NCBI GenBank assembly: GCA_003140175.1
Contig: PLJD01000112.1
Location: 61,322 to 125,321 of the forward strand
Source: Actinomycetota bacterium
GTDB taxonomy: Bacteria; Actinomycetota; Acidimicrobiia; IMCC26256; PALSA-555
Length of the DNA stretch: 64,000 bases
Direction of reading: 5' to 3'
Position numbers and translations under genes: made by a program
Shown: piece by piece, positions 1-9,506 of the stretch
Position numbering within the stretch: the first letter of the stretch is position 1
Layout: every line of letters starts with the position of its first letter
Notes under the pieces: generated by a model
Told to the model about the DNA's origin: nothing
The model's database searches: none
The model's input: the letters and a program-made list of their open reading frames with translations, nothing else

Positions 1-186
1 TTCGGCGAGTTGGCGCTGTTCGATTCCTCGCAACGCAACGCGACGGTGACCGCGACGTCACCGACGACTCTGGTGTCCGTGTCACAGGGGACGTTCCGCG
101 AGTTGCTCGGGGAGGTCAGTTCGCTGCGGGACGCACTGCTCGAGGGCATGGCCCGGCGGCTCCATGAGCTCGAGGGCCGAGCCTGA
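1..186 (+). CDS. C-terminal part of a cyclic nucleotide-binding (CAP_ED) domain protein, truncated by window edge
   Basis: Frame 1 reads FGELALFDSSQRNATVTATSPTTLVSVSQGTFRELL...ELEGRA* (TGA 184-186); FGELALF...R.ATV is the cNMP-binding cassette motif. Confidence 0.75.
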   Translation, partial: FGELALFDSSQRNATVTATSPTTLVSVSQGTFRELLGEVSSLRDALLEGMARRLHELEGRA

Positions 187-257
187 CTCGGGTCGTCGTG
201 CGGCACGGTCGTGATCGGTCGAGCATCGCGGGTCGGGGGGGTGCCATCCCGCTTGGG

Positions 258-1442
258 CTAGGGGCGGAAGACGACCTTGATCGCGTGCGAGCTGCCTCGA
301 TCGATGGCCGTTTCAACCGCGGTGCGGTAGTCCCCAAGTGGGAACTCGTGGGTCACGACCGCGTCGTAGGGGAGAAGCCCGGCGGCGAGGACATCGAGGG
401 CCCGGTCGACCGAGTGACGGTCGGGGCCTCCGGCCAGCCCCGGCGCGGAGCCTGCGTCGACGGTGTGGTCGATCGAGCCGACCAGCGCGGCCTCCTTGTA
501 CCAGACCGGGGTCAGGTCGACCTCCGTCACACCGGCCGCCCCGAGGAGGAGGACGGTTCCACGATGGGCCACGGCACGAAGTGACTCGGTGACCGACTGC
601 GCCGCGCCGACGGCCTCCACGACGTAGGGGAAGCCGCCCATCAGCATCACGTGCGGTCTGCGGCCGACCACCCGCGCGCCCGTGATACGGGCCAGTTCCT
701 CGAAATGGGCGCCGGAGGGGTCGGTCTGCACGACGTGATCGGCGCCGCCGGCGACGGCAGCCTCGGCTTGGTGGGTGTGGCGAGCCAGGACCGTGACTGG
801 GCACCGAGGGAAGAGGCCTTTCAGCGCGGCCATCGTGGCAAGCCCGATGATTCCGGCGCCGACGACGAGCACCGGGTCGCCGTCGCGGGGCGGCGCGCGG
901 AGGAGGCCATGGCATGCGATCGAGACCGGCTCGTACAGGCTCGCGCCGCGGTCGGGAACCGCGTCGGGGATGGGGTGCAACATCGACGCGTGGGCCAGGG
1001 CCTGGTCGCCCCAGCCGCCGCCGAGGCCCTGGGTGAATCCGAGCGAACGTCCGCCACTGACGACTCGGCTGTCGAGGTTGAGACATGACGACGTCCATCC
1101 CCGCGCGCAGTTCGCGCACACCGGGTCGATCCCACGGGCCTCGCAAGGAATGCACGGGTTGATCGCCACCCGCGTCCCAACCGGAGTCGGGCACTCCGAT
1201 CCAGCCTCGATCACGTGCCCGGCGATCTCGTGCCCCAGCACGAAGGGAAACGCACCGCCCATCCCCATCAGGGTGGGCGACGGGCCCGTGTTATGGGCGA
1301 ACAGATGGAGGTCGCTGCCGCAGATCCCGCCCGTCGTCACGGCGACCCGCGCCCACGCCGCGCCCGGCAGCTCGGGTTCGGGGAGCTCAACCAGCGAAGC
1401 CGGGAACGCCGGATCGGCTAGGTCGAACTGCACCGCGCGCAT
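258..1442 (-). CDS. Zinc-binding alcohol dehydrogenase (MDR superfamily)
   Basis: GGICGSDLHLF, GHEIAGHV, cysteine cluster CIPCEARGIDPVCANC, VLVVGAGIIGLA; likely start MRAVQFDLADP at 1442 rather than the longer ORF. Confidence 0.85.
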   Translation of the reverse strand: MRAVQFDLADPAFPASLVELPEPELPGAAWARVAVTTGGICGSDLHLFAHNTGPSPTLMGMGGAFPFVLGHEIAGHVIEAGSECPTPVGTRVAINPCIPCEARGIDPVCANCARGWTSSCLNLDSRVVSGGRSLGFTQGLGGGWGDQALAHASMLHPIPDAVPDRGASLYEPVSIACHGLLRAPPRDGDPVLVVGAGIIGLATMAALKGLFPRCPVTVLARHTHQAEAAVAGGADHVVQTDPSGAHFEELARITGARVVGRRPHVMLMGGFPYVVEAVGAAQSVTESLRAVAHRGTVLLLGAAGVTEVDLTPVWYKEAALVGSIDHTVDAGSAPGLAGGPDRHSVDRALDVLAAGLLPYDAVVTHEFPLGDYRTAVETAIDRGSSHAIKVVFRP

Positions 1443-1518
1443 CCCGGCAGAATACGCGCCGACGCCACCCCACCCGGCGGCGAGACGCTGGTACACCTCA
1501 GGCGTACAGTCCCGAGCT

Positions 1519-2376
1519 GTGCGGGTTCCGGACGCTGCCCTCGATGAGCTACGCGAGCAGGGCTTCACACTCGTTGAGGGTTTCCTCGCACCCGACGAGC
1601 TGAAGGCCGCACAGCAGGCCCTCTGGCTGCACTTTCCGAAGCCCGAGGACTACTTCGCCGAACCGACGAAGTACCCCGAGTACTCCACCAGCCAGTTCGC
1701 CGGTGTTGAAGAGTTCCCATACCGGTCGTGGGATCTCAACCACCTCGCCTTCCATCCGGACCTCGTGGACGCCGCCGAGCGCTTCCTGGTCACGAGCGAG
1801 CTCCACCTGTACAAGGTCGAGCTCTGGGCCAAGTACGCCGACGCCGCCAACTACGAGCAGCCCCTCCACCGCGACTTCGGCAGCCACAGCCTCGTCGTCC
1901 CACGTGTCGACCACCGCTACCAGCAGCTCACCACCTTCATCTACCTCTCCGACGTCGAGGACGACAACGGACCGACCCGCATCGTGCCCTACGAGCGAGG
2001 CCAGGACGTCCCGTTCACGCCGCTGTACCTCGAGTTCGGCGCCCTCGCCGACGTCGAATTCTCCGCGACCGGACCCGCGGGCAGCCTCCTCGCGTACCGC
2101 ACCGACATCCTGCACCGAGGCTCGAACCTCGTCGGCGCCGCACAGTCACGCTTTTCGCTCCTGGCGGACTACCAGGCGAGAGGCACCACGTGGGGAGGGA
2201 AGATGGCGTGGCCCAAGCAAGCGCCGGAGCGATGGGCCAAGCTCATGCCGCAGTGCACCGTTCGGGAACGAGATCTGTTCGGCTTCCCGAGGCCCGGCGA
2301 CGCATATTGGAACGAACAGACGCTGGCCGACGTCGCCGCCCGCTATCCCGGGATCGACATGACGCCATATCGCTAG
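1519..2376 (+). CDS. Phytanoyl-CoA dioxygenase (PhyH) family protein
   Basis: GFTLVEGFLAPDEL, LHRDFGSH, TFIYLSDVEDDNGPTRIVP, LLAYRTDILHRGSN; GTG start at 1519 inside ORF 775-2376. Confidence 0.8.
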   Translation: MRVPDAALDELREQGFTLVEGFLAPDELKAAQQALWLHFPKPEDYFAEPTKYPEYSTSQFAGVEEFPYRSWDLNHLAFHPDLVDAAERFLVTSELHLYKVELWAKYADAANYEQPLHRDFGSHSLVVPRVDHRYQQLTTFIYLSDVEDDNGPTRIVPYERGQDVPFTPLYLEFGALADVEFSATGPAGSLLAYRTDILHRGSNLVGAAQSRFSLLADYQARGTTWGGKMAWPKQAPERWAKLMPQCTVRERDLFGFPRPGDAYWNEQTLADVAARYPGIDMTPYR

Positions 2377-2435
2377 ACCCATACATCCGGTTGCGACTGA
2401 GCAGGGCCTCCGTGCCTTCCGAACGGGCCTCCGGC

Positions 2436-2921
2436 TCAGTGCTCAGCGAGGTACCGCTCACGAGCTGCGGCGATCGTGCGGTCAGCCGCATCAGCACCGT
2501 CGAAGCCGCGCGTGTCGGACTGCTTGCCCGGCTCGAGCATCTTGTAGGAGTCGAAGAAATGTTCGATCTCCGCCACGAGGTGCGACCCGAGGTCGCTGAC
2601 ATCACGGATCTCTGACCAGCGAGGGTCACCCGCTGGCACGCACAGGACCTTGGTGTCCACGCCCGCCTCATCGGTCATCCAGATCACACCAACGGCGCGA
2701 ACGGAGATATGGCAGCCCGGGAACGTCGGATCCTCGAGCACGACGAGGGCGTCTAGCGGATCCCCGTCTTCGGCGAGGGTTTGCACGAAGTAGCCGTAGC
2801 CAGCGGGGTATTGCATCGAGGTGAAGAGGCGACGATCGAGCCAGACCGCCCCGCTGTCGTGGTCCACCTCATACTTGTTCCGAGATCCGCGAGGGATCTC
2901 CACGACGACATGGTGTTCCAT
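2436..2921 (-). CDS. ppa: Inorganic pyrophosphatase
   Basis: VVVEIPRGSRNKYEVDHDSGAVWLDR, YPAGYGYFVQTLAEDGDPLDALV; internal ATG (MEHHVVV) at 2921. Confidence 0.92.
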   Translation of the reverse strand: MEHHVVVEIPRGSRNKYEVDHDSGAVWLDRRLFTSMQYPAGYGYFVQTLAEDGDPLDALVVLEDPTFPGCHISVRAVGVIWMTDEAGVDTKVLCVPAGDPRWSEIRDVSDLGSHLVAEIEHFFDSYKMLEPGKQSDTRGFDGADAADRTIAAARERYLAEH

Positions 2922-3178
2922 GCCGACCATCCTGCCGCGGTGCGAGCGACCAGCCAGGGGTCGGACTCGACGGTCCCGCACCGATCCTGGCGTCGGGAAT
3001 GTCCCGAACCCCCTTGTGCGAACGGATCGCAAGGCAGAGGTTCCCCCGGGGGAGGTGATCAACGACCGTCCGACGGTCGCTCCTGGAGAGTTACCGGAGA
3101 ACGTGACGAGTCGGCCTGCCACCTCGCTCCTGCGGTGTGGTGGTCGAGCGGGGGCCCAAGCGACGAGGAGGAGCTGAC

Positions 3179-3559
3179 ATGCCCGACCCCGCATCGGTCG
3201 TGCGAGGCCTGATCGAAGCGTTCTCAGCGCAGCGCGAGGAGGACATGCGAGCGGCGCTGGCCGAAGACATGACTGCCTACGTGACAAACGCCGAGGGAGG
3301 CGTCGATCGGGTACACGGTCGCGACAGCTATGTGCGGCGTCTTTTGGCCCTGAAGGCTCCCGTTCTCAGCGTGACGGTGACGCAATCGGTGACCGTGTCG
3401 GCAGATCAGGGGCTCCTGATGGTCGAGATCCGAGCCGAGCGGAAGGGGAGGAGCCTGCACAATTTCTCGGCCTTCCTCGCCACGGTCCGCGACGACCAGG
3501 TGAGCGAGCTCTGGATGGTCGAGGCGCTTCCTGCGTACAGCGACGAGTTCTGGCAGTAA
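3179..3559 (+). CDS. SnoaL-like / NTF2-fold nuclear transport factor family protein
   Basis: Start MPDPASVVRGLIEAFSAQ preceded by GAGGAGG; nuclear transport factor-like pattern. Confidence 0.6.
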   Translation: MPDPASVVRGLIEAFSAQREEDMRAALAEDMTAYVTNAEGGVDRVHGRDSYVRRLLALKAPVLSVTVTQSVTVSADQGLLMVEIRAERKGRSLHNFSAFLATVRDDQVSELWMVEALPAYSDEFWQ

Positions 3560-3620
3560 CTCCTGTCGGGCACATCTGAGCTCTCTGCGTACACTGGCGC
3601 TACCTGACGCGGGAGTTGGC

Positions 3621-4163
3621 GTGCTGCACGTGTTCGGCTTCGAACGGATCGGCGTTGCCGTCGGCGATCTCTACTTCGTCGATCCCCGGCCAGGCCCCGG
3701 ACAAGAGGGCGCAGAACGAGGCGTGCGTCTCGAGGTGCGCTGGATGGACAGCCCCCTGGTCGAAGGGTCGATCTACGCGTCGCGGCCGATCCTCGTCGAC
3801 CGACCGATTTGGAGAGCTGATCTGCTCGAATCGGTCGCGGGCGGCCCGGGCACCTGGGACCGGACCCATCACCACCCCAACATGCGGGGATGGGAACCAA
3901 ACACCCGCCAGTTCGACGACGCCATGACCACCGATCCGCTGGCCTTTGTCGCAACGCAGCTCTGCGACTTGGGAGGTCTGATGCGCGGTGCGGGCATGGA
4001 CCCGTCCGACGTGCCCGACCGTGACGTAACCGACCTGCGAGCGGCGGTTCCCGAAATCCTCGAAACCACGCGCTCGTTACTCGGGGCCGTCCGGGAGGGC
4101 CGCCTCGCGACTGGGCCGATCGGCGCCGACGCGCCGGGCAGCGCCAGAGAGGGTTGGCTCTAA
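3621..4163 (+). CDS. Conserved hypothetical protein
   Basis: 180-aa ORF, GTG start, codon usage consistent; ends just before palindromic repeat. Confidence 0.6.
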   Translation: MLHVFGFERIGVAVGDLYFVDPRPGPGQEGAERGVRLEVRWMDSPLVEGSIYASRPILVDRPIWRADLLESVAGGPGTWDRTHHHPNMRGWEPNTRQFDDAMTTDPLAFVATQLCDLGGLMRGAGMDPSDVPDRDVTDLRAAVPEILETTRSLLGAVREGRLATGPIGADAPGSAREGWL

Positions 4164-4184
4164 CCGAACCAATCACGAGGGGCT

Positions 4185-4211
4185 GACTCGCGGTTCTCGA
4201 AACCGCGAGTC
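4185..4211. repeat. GACTCGCG palindrome copy
   Basis: gactcgcggttctcgaaaccgcgagtc. Confidence 0.95.
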
Positions 4212-4331
4212 GGAAGGTCGATGCAGCGGGACCAGTCCGAGGAGCCCGAACCGCTCGCCGCGAATGGTGCGCCCACCTCGAGCAACTCCGCGGTGCCGTG
4301 CGTATGCTACGTGCGCTCTGGGAGGTGGACC

Positions 4332-5159
4332 GTGAAGCAGCCGTTCCGATCGCGCCTCGGCATCGCCACCGCGATTGCCGCGGTGGCGGTCCTTGTCACC
4401 GGCGGGCTTGCCGTCGCGACCAACAATCGCAGCACCCTCTCGGCCATCCCGGGTGTGGACGGCGTGGTCCACGGTTGCGTCAAGAAGGGCGGCGGCGTCC
4501 TGCGGATTATCGATCCGTCGAAGGGCGCGCACTGCCGCACCAACGAACAGGCGCTGACCTTCAACGAGCACGGTCCGCAGGGCGTCCAGGGAGCGCAGGG
4601 CTCGGCCGGGTCGGTGGGGACCGCGGGCAGTGGGCAAGGCATCGAGGGTGAACCGGGCGCCAGCGGGGCGACGGGACAGCCCGGCCCGGCCGGCGTCGCC
4701 GGCGCAACTGGCGCAGCCGGGCCAGCCGGAGCGACTGGAACGACCGGCGCAACGGGACCCCCGGGCCCAGTCCTCGGCGGCTATGTCTCCGCGTACACCG
4801 TCAATCCGCCCGGCCCCTTCTTTGTTCCGTCGGGCGGAAGTGTCCCGTTCAGCTCCACCGGCCCGATCAACGGAATCATCGCGTCGACGTTCCAATTCCA
4901 GATCCAGACCGGTGGTACCTACCGGGTGACGTACTCGATGGCCACCTTCTCGGCCTGCCCCGCGGGCTTCTGCGCGTTCCGGGTGTCCGTCAATGGGATC
5001 TCACTCGCCGGATCGGACGCCATCGCCAGCTCGTCAACGGGGCTGGACCGCGATCTGCTGGCCACGTTCGCGGCGAACGATGTCGTGACCGTTACCAACG
5101 TGGGCCCAGCATCTGCGGCTCTCAGCGAGGACTCGATCGTCATCCAACGGATCGCCTGA
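4332..5159 (+). CDS. Secreted collagen-like (Gly-X-Y) repeat protein
   Basis: GGAGGT then GTG start; signal-type N-terminus, GPQGVQGAQGSAGSVG...GATGPPGP triplets, beta-rich C-terminal domain. Confidence 0.75.
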   Translation: MKQPFRSRLGIATAIAAVAVLVTGGLAVATNNRSTLSAIPGVDGVVHGCVKKGGGVLRIIDPSKGAHCRTNEQALTFNEHGPQGVQGAQGSAGSVGTAGSGQGIEGEPGASGATGQPGPAGVAGATGAAGPAGATGTTGATGPPGPVLGGYVSAYTVNPPGPFFVPSGGSVPFSSTGPINGIIASTFQFQIQTGGTYRVTYSMATFSACPAGFCAFRVSVNGISLAGSDAIASSSTGLDRDLLATFAANDVVTVTNVGPASAALSEDSIVIQRIA

Positions 5160-5257
5160 TCTGACTGCGCAGCAGCGGACCTCCGCCCAGCACAGAGCGG
5201 TGGATCAGACCCCCGCGCAGCGGAGGCCCCCGGACGGCAAGTTCTCCCCGGCGCGCG

Positions 5258-5433
5258 ATGTCGGCCAGCTTGGTCGTCGCCGCAGGGGCGAGGATCGTCA
5301 AGCCAGCCCAGGACGCCCGGCGTTCAACGGTTACCACGGCTACTTCGCTGACCCCGACAACTTCCTGTGGGAGATCGCCTACAACCCCGGCCTCGAGTTC
5401 GCCTCCAATGGCGACGTCACTTTCGGCGTGTGA
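5258..5433 (+). pseudogene. 3' remnant of a VOC/glyoxalase-family gene with a frameshift
   Basis: Frame of ORF 5258: LVVAAGARIVKPAQDA; then frame of ORF 5200: FNGYHGYFADPDNFLWEIAYNPG; together the C-terminal VOC signature split over two frames. Confidence 0.7.
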
Positions 5434-5546
5434 GGCCGTTTTCGGACCTGGAGTCATCGCACACTCCTGACATTTCCGTGACCCGTTTCCCGCCAGCCCG
5501 GATCAGCATCCGAGGTAGGAAGAGAGAACAAGGACAGGGGAGTGCG

Positions 5547-5765
5547 ATGAACGAGACAGATCGGATGCACGAGTTCCACCAGTCGAGGACCTCCAAGCGG
5601 CACATGCGCTGGGTTCTGGTCGGTCTGTCGGCACTGCTGGCGGTCGTCCTGATTGCGAGCGGCGTGGTTCTCATCGGCGCCATCATCGGCGTCATGGCGG
5701 CGGTCCGAGCCTTCATGATCGTGCGGTACCAGCATGACGGTGCCCGGTTCGGCCCCGGCCGCTGA
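5547..5765 (+). CDS. Small membrane protein
   Basis: MNETDRMHEFHQSRTSKRHMRWVLVGLSALLAVVLIASGVVLIGAIIGV...; two hydrophobic segments. Confidence 0.55.
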   Translation: MNETDRMHEFHQSRTSKRHMRWVLVGLSALLAVVLIASGVVLIGAIIGVMAAVRAFMIVRYQHDGARFGPGR

Positions 5766-5801
5766 CCCCGACTCCTACCGGATCCAACTCGGTTGCCTCG
5801 C

Positions 5802-5828
5802 GACTCGCGGCCTGAACGACCGCGAGTC
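5802..5828. repeat. GACTCGCG palindrome copy
   Basis: gactcgcggcctgaacgaccgcgagtc. Confidence 0.95.
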
Positions 5829-6074
5829 GCGCCATCGTCAGAGCTGATGTCACACGTCACCTCTAGCCTGTCAAGGTGCCGTCAGCGGCGGAGATCGCAT
5901 ACCCGGAGTGGGTTCGAGCGCTCGAGGGTGAAGCACAAGACCTAGAGAACATCCGATCCCATGTCAGCCGCGTCCTGTCCGCCGGCGGGTTGGTCGCCGC
6001 ATTCCTTGGACTGGCTCGCGGTCCCATAGCGAGAGAGGCCCGACTGGCTCCCGACGATCTGGCAGTCTGGCCAA

Positions 6075-6560
6075 ATGTCCGGCCACGCTTGCCGCGCTTG
6101 CCAGGAAAACCAGGATGCCGACCGCGGTGGCGATCCCTGGGCGATCGCGCTCCTCGCAACCGGATATGTGCGCCTCAGCCCAACTCAGTACTACCGCGGA
6201 GCCACGTTCTTCGTGTCCCGGATCTGCGTCGCCGAGCTCCAGGAGCTCCCCGCCGCAACCAGATCGACCCATCTCGATGAGATGGCGCTGGTCGCCCATG
6301 CGGTCTTCGAGGCCGTTCGACCCCGCAAGATGAATTACGAAGCCCTGGGCAATTCCGTACCGCACCTGCACTGGCGGCTGACACCCCGCCCCCACGACGA
6401 TCCGCGCCCCAGCGGACCGATCTGGGAAGACCCGGACTTCCTTCGAGCCCTGCAGAGCGGATCCGCCCGCCCGTCGGACGACGAGCGCGATGCACTGAGG
6501 CGAACGCTGCTCGACGAGCTTCAAAGGAGCGGTGTGACCATCGAGCGCACCTTCTGTTGA
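6075..6560 (+). CDS. HIT-family protein
   Basis: Histidine-triad-type PHLHWRLTPRPHDDP near C-terminus, preceded by VGH/VAHAVFEAVRPRKMNYEALGN. Confidence 0.75.
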   Translation: MSGHACRACQENQDADRGGDPWAIALLATGYVRLSPTQYYRGATFFVSRICVAELQELPAATRSTHLDEMALVAHAVFEAVRPRKMNYEALGNSVPHLHWRLTPRPHDDPRPSGPIWEDPDFLRALQSGSARPSDDERDALRRTLLDELQRSGVTIERTFC

Positions 6561-6572
6561 GGCACGTGTGCT

Positions 6573-6601
6573 GACTCGCGAATGTGCGAAACCCGCGAGT
6601 C
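6573..6601. repeat. GACTCGCG palindrome copy (29 nt)
   Basis: gactcgcgaatgtgcgaaacccgcgagtc. Confidence 0.85.
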
Positions 6602-6661
6602 CAGAAGCGGGTCGAGTGTCCTCGGTCCCGCCTACGAGCAGCGCGCCGGGGCCGTGCGTTC

Positions 6662-7003
6662 CTAACGGGGCAGGAAGAACGGCGGCCCGGGGGGATGCCC
6701 GCCCGCGACGCAGAATCGGCTCACGGCAGTTACGGCCTTCTGCTGAGAGGACGTGCTGGTGGCGGCTCGCACACGCCGGGCAAGTGGCCGCGCGCCGTTG
6801 GTCGTCGACCGCTCCAAAACCTGCGCCATGTAGGCAACCGCCGACCGCCTGCCGGAGCTTCCTGCCTTCTGTCCGTTATAGAACGCAACCTCAAAGCACG
6901 CCTGTTGAGCGCTTTGGTCGAGGTGAGGCCGGCTGGCGGCCGACGCCGCTGTCGGCGCCAACGCGGCGATGAAACAGAGAACCGTCAGCAGTGCCCGCGT
7001 CAT
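6662..7003 (-). CDS. Small secreted hypothetical protein
   Basis: Signal peptide MTRALLTVLCFIAALAPTAASAA. Confidence 0.5.
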   Translation of the reverse strand: MTRALLTVLCFIAALAPTAASAASRPHLDQSAQQACFEVAFYNGQKAGSSGRRSAVAYMAQVLERSTTNGARPLARRVRAATSTSSQQKAVTAVSRFCVAGGHPPGPPFFLPR

Positions 7004-7147
7004 CGTGTGATCCTGCCACCGTGCAGGTCAGTCATCACGTCAGACCCAAGAGAGCCACTCGATGCCGACGATTTCGGTTGCTAGCCGGGGTCTTGACAGG
7101 CAGCAGCGCCTCCTCGCGATCGACATGCCGGTACGATCCGTGGCGCT

Positions 7148-7981
7148 ATGGCCGAGCGGAAGACGCGATCACCCCAGCCGGCCGCCGAGGCTGGCCTCGT
7201 CTTCAGAGAGCCCGGAAAGCGGCGAGATCTCACGTTCGCTGTCCTTCCGACCTCGAGCCTGGAAGTCATCTCGCATCAGCGAAAAGCCAGCGATTCGCAC
7301 GTAAAGCGCCTCGTCAACTCGGTCGAGCGCGTCGGCTTTCTCGCGCCGTTGGTCGTTGTCGAGCGGGAAGACGGCGGAGGCTTCCTCATTATTGACGGCC
7401 AGCATCGATTTCTGGCTGCCCAGGAGCTCGGCCTCCGCCGCCTGCCGGCCGTGATTGCTCCCCGGTCGGTCGCTCGGCGAATGCTGACCCTGAATGTCGA
7501 GAAAGAGCCGAACATCCGCGAGCGCTCGGCGGTCGCCGTTTCGATCTACCGCGAGATGGTGGCGACGGAGCCGAAGATGACCGAGGACGACGCCGAGGTC
7601 GCCGACGCGGTGCAGTACGCCCATTACGTCACGCTCGGGCTGGCCTACGCGCAGTCTGGCCGTCTAGCCGGCAGCGCCTTCGAGCCGATCCTGCGAAAGT
7701 GTGACGGGTTTCTGGATCGGCTGCTCAGCGAGTGCTTGCCGACGCGAGAGGCCCGCGCTGAGAAAGTCGTCGAGGCGCACGGCCTGGTGCGGGCGGTCAC
7801 GGCTCAGCTCAAGGAGTTGGGGGCCTGGCACGAGTTCGTGGGTGCTCAGATCATCTCGTTCGCGAACCCTCTCAAGCGGGCGCGCAAGCAGCATTCCTTC
7901 GACGACACGTTCGACAAGATGATCGCGAAGCTGCACGAGCTCGAACAGGATCCGAAGAAGGCGCTTCGAGCCTCCGGGTGA
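7148..7981 (+). CDS. ParB N-terminal (sulfiredoxin-like) domain protein
   Basis: FLAPLVVVEREDGGGFLIIDGQHRFLAAQELGLRRLPAVI. Confidence 0.8.
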   Translation: MAERKTRSPQPAAEAGLVFREPGKRRDLTFAVLPTSSLEVISHQRKASDSHVKRLVNSVERVGFLAPLVVVEREDGGGFLIIDGQHRFLAAQELGLRRLPAVIAPRSVARRMLTLNVEKEPNIRERSAVAVSIYREMVATEPKMTEDDAEVADAVQYAHYVTLGLAYAQSGRLAGSAFEPILRKCDGFLDRLLSECLPTREARAEKVVEAHGLVRAVTAQLKELGAWHEFVGAQIISFANPLKRARKQHSFDDTFDKMIAKLHELEQDPKKALRASG

Positions 7982-8054
7982 GCGTGTAGCGCCTCGTCGA
8001 TTCCTGCCGGGACGGCCCGCGCCGTCCCAACGGCATCGTGTGTCCCGCTCGGTC

Positions 8055-9014
8055 TCAGATGGTTGGGTCCGCGGCACCCTCCCGCTCGTCCCGCGCCGCC
8101 CAGTCCAGCAGCGCGTCGAGCGAGTACACCGCGCGATCGATTCCGGCGTGGAGGTCGCCATACCGAGCGATTCGGCTCGGGACCGTCATGATCGTGCAAT
8201 CCCGGGGCTCGACGTCGTCCACCTCGTCCCAGCCGATCGGCGTCGAGACGGTGGCCTCGGGCACCCCCCGCACTGAGTAGGCGCTCGCGATCGTGTGGTC
8301 CCGGGCGTTCTGGTTGTAGTCGACGAAGAGCTTCGCCGGGTCACGGTCCTTCCGCCACCACGTCGTAGTGACGTCCCGAGGCGCTCGGCGCTCCACCTCG
8401 CGCGCGAACGCCAGGGCCGCCCGGCGCACATCGGCAAATCCCCACCGCGGTTCGATCCGGACGTAGATATGGATGCCCGACCCGCCCGACGTCTTCGGCC
8501 AACCAACGGCGTCGAGCTCGTTCAGCACGTCGTGAGCGACGTGCGCGACCCGGCGGACGGTCGCGAAATCGCACTGCGGCATGGGGTCTAAGTCGATCCG
8601 CCACTCGTCCGGGCGCTCGGTATCGCTCCGGCGAGAGTTCCATGGATGGAACTCCACGGTGGACATCTGAACTGCCCAAATGACGTCCGCGAGGTGCGTG
8701 ACGCAGAGCTCATCGGCATGGCGACCCGACGGAAAGTCGACACGAACCGTCTCGACCCAAGGCGGCGCACCGCGAGGCAGCCGCTTCTGATGGACCTTCT
8801 CCCCGCTGACTCCCTCCGGAAAGCGGTGCATCATGCAGGGGCGTTCACGCAGCGCTCGAACGATGCCGTCGCCGACACTGAGGTAGTAGCGGGCAAGGTC
8901 GAGCTTCGTCTCACCCCGAGCGGAGAAGTAGACCCGGTCCGGGTGTGAGAGCCGGACCGTGCGGTCCCCGACCTGCAGCTCAACGGCGGGCGTCTTATTG
9001 CCAGCTCCGGCCAA
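8055..9014 (-). CDS. LigD-type DNA polymerase/primase domain protein (stand-alone)
   Basis: LSHPDRVYF, MMHRFPEGV...HQKR, WAVQMSTVEFHPWNSR, RIDLDPMPQCDF, TSGGSGIHIYVRIEP, FVDYNQNARDHTIASAYSVR. Confidence 0.9.
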   Translation of the reverse strand: MAGAGNKTPAVELQVGDRTVRLSHPDRVYFSARGETKLDLARYYLSVGDGIVRALRERPCMMHRFPEGVSGEKVHQKRLPRGAPPWVETVRVDFPSGRHADELCVTHLADVIWAVQMSTVEFHPWNSRRSDTERPDEWRIDLDPMPQCDFATVRRVAHVAHDVLNELDAVGWPKTSGGSGIHIYVRIEPRWGFADVRRAALAFAREVERRAPRDVTTTWWRKDRDPAKLFVDYNQNARDHTIASAYSVRGVPEATVSTPIGWDEVDDVEPRDCTIMTVPSRIARYGDLHAGIDRAVYSLDALLDWAARDEREGAADPTI

Positions 9015-9183
9015 CGCCGTCTACCTCGCGATCTTCAGCTGCCCAGGGCGACTCGAGGTCGGGCGGACCGCGGGTCTAACGCTCAGCGGTGCGCAGCCTC
9101 GCCCAGCACCACGACAAGTCTGTCTCGCGGTCGCGTGGACCCAGCCCCGAAGACGCACTTTGCAGCTCCCGAGGCCGTTGTCG

Positions 9184-9351
9184 CTAGGAGGCCTTGGCGC
9201 GGTATTCGTCAACTGCACCGACGGGAACATGTGCGATGCCTTCGACCATGACATAACGGATCTTGCGCCCCTCGAGAAGACGAAGCAGCTCCCTTGTCGG
9301 CACTCCGAGCCGTCGGGCGGCCTCGGTTGCTCGCAGGACCTCGCTAGTCAT
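9184..9351 (-). CDS. Small excisionase/MerR-type helix-turn-helix protein (not in ORF track)
   Basis: Hand translation: MTSEVLRATEAARRLGVPTRELLRLLEGRKIRYVMVEGIAHVPVGAVDEYRAKAS*; 55 aa. Confidence 0.65.
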   Translation of the reverse strand: MTSEVLRATEAARRLGVPTRELLRLLEGRKIRYVMVEGIAHVPVGAVDEYRAKAS

Positions 9352-9407
9352 TCGAGCCCCTCGTCATCGAAATGGAGTCTACGGCTGAGATCCCCGATCT
9401 GATCTCC

Positions 9408-9434
9408 GACTCGCGATCTACTAGACCGCGAGTC
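9408..9434. repeat. GACTCGCG palindrome copy
   Basis: gactcgcgatctactagaccgcgagtc. Confidence 0.95.
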
Positions 9435-9506
9435 AGGTCGCACAATCGGTGAGCCCCCGCGTGCTGTATCGGCGCGATGCGACGTCACCGATCGCCATGT
9501 CAGTCG

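Noticed and set aside
775-1518. N-terminal extension of ORF 775-2376
   Set aside because: Overlaps antisense the well supported alcohol dehydrogenase; PhyH homology starts near 1519.
1549-2115. Long minus-strand ORF over the PhyH gene (and similar antisense ORFs elsewhere, e.g. 21207-21992, 24875-25948, 33029-34486, 59307-60287)
   Set aside because: Antisense to strongly supported CDS; high-GC mirror ORFs without domain-like sequence.
5876-6280. Plus-strand ORF preceding the HIT gene
   Set aside because: Overlaps the better supported HIT-family CDS for 200 nt; only its first ~45 codons look protein-like.
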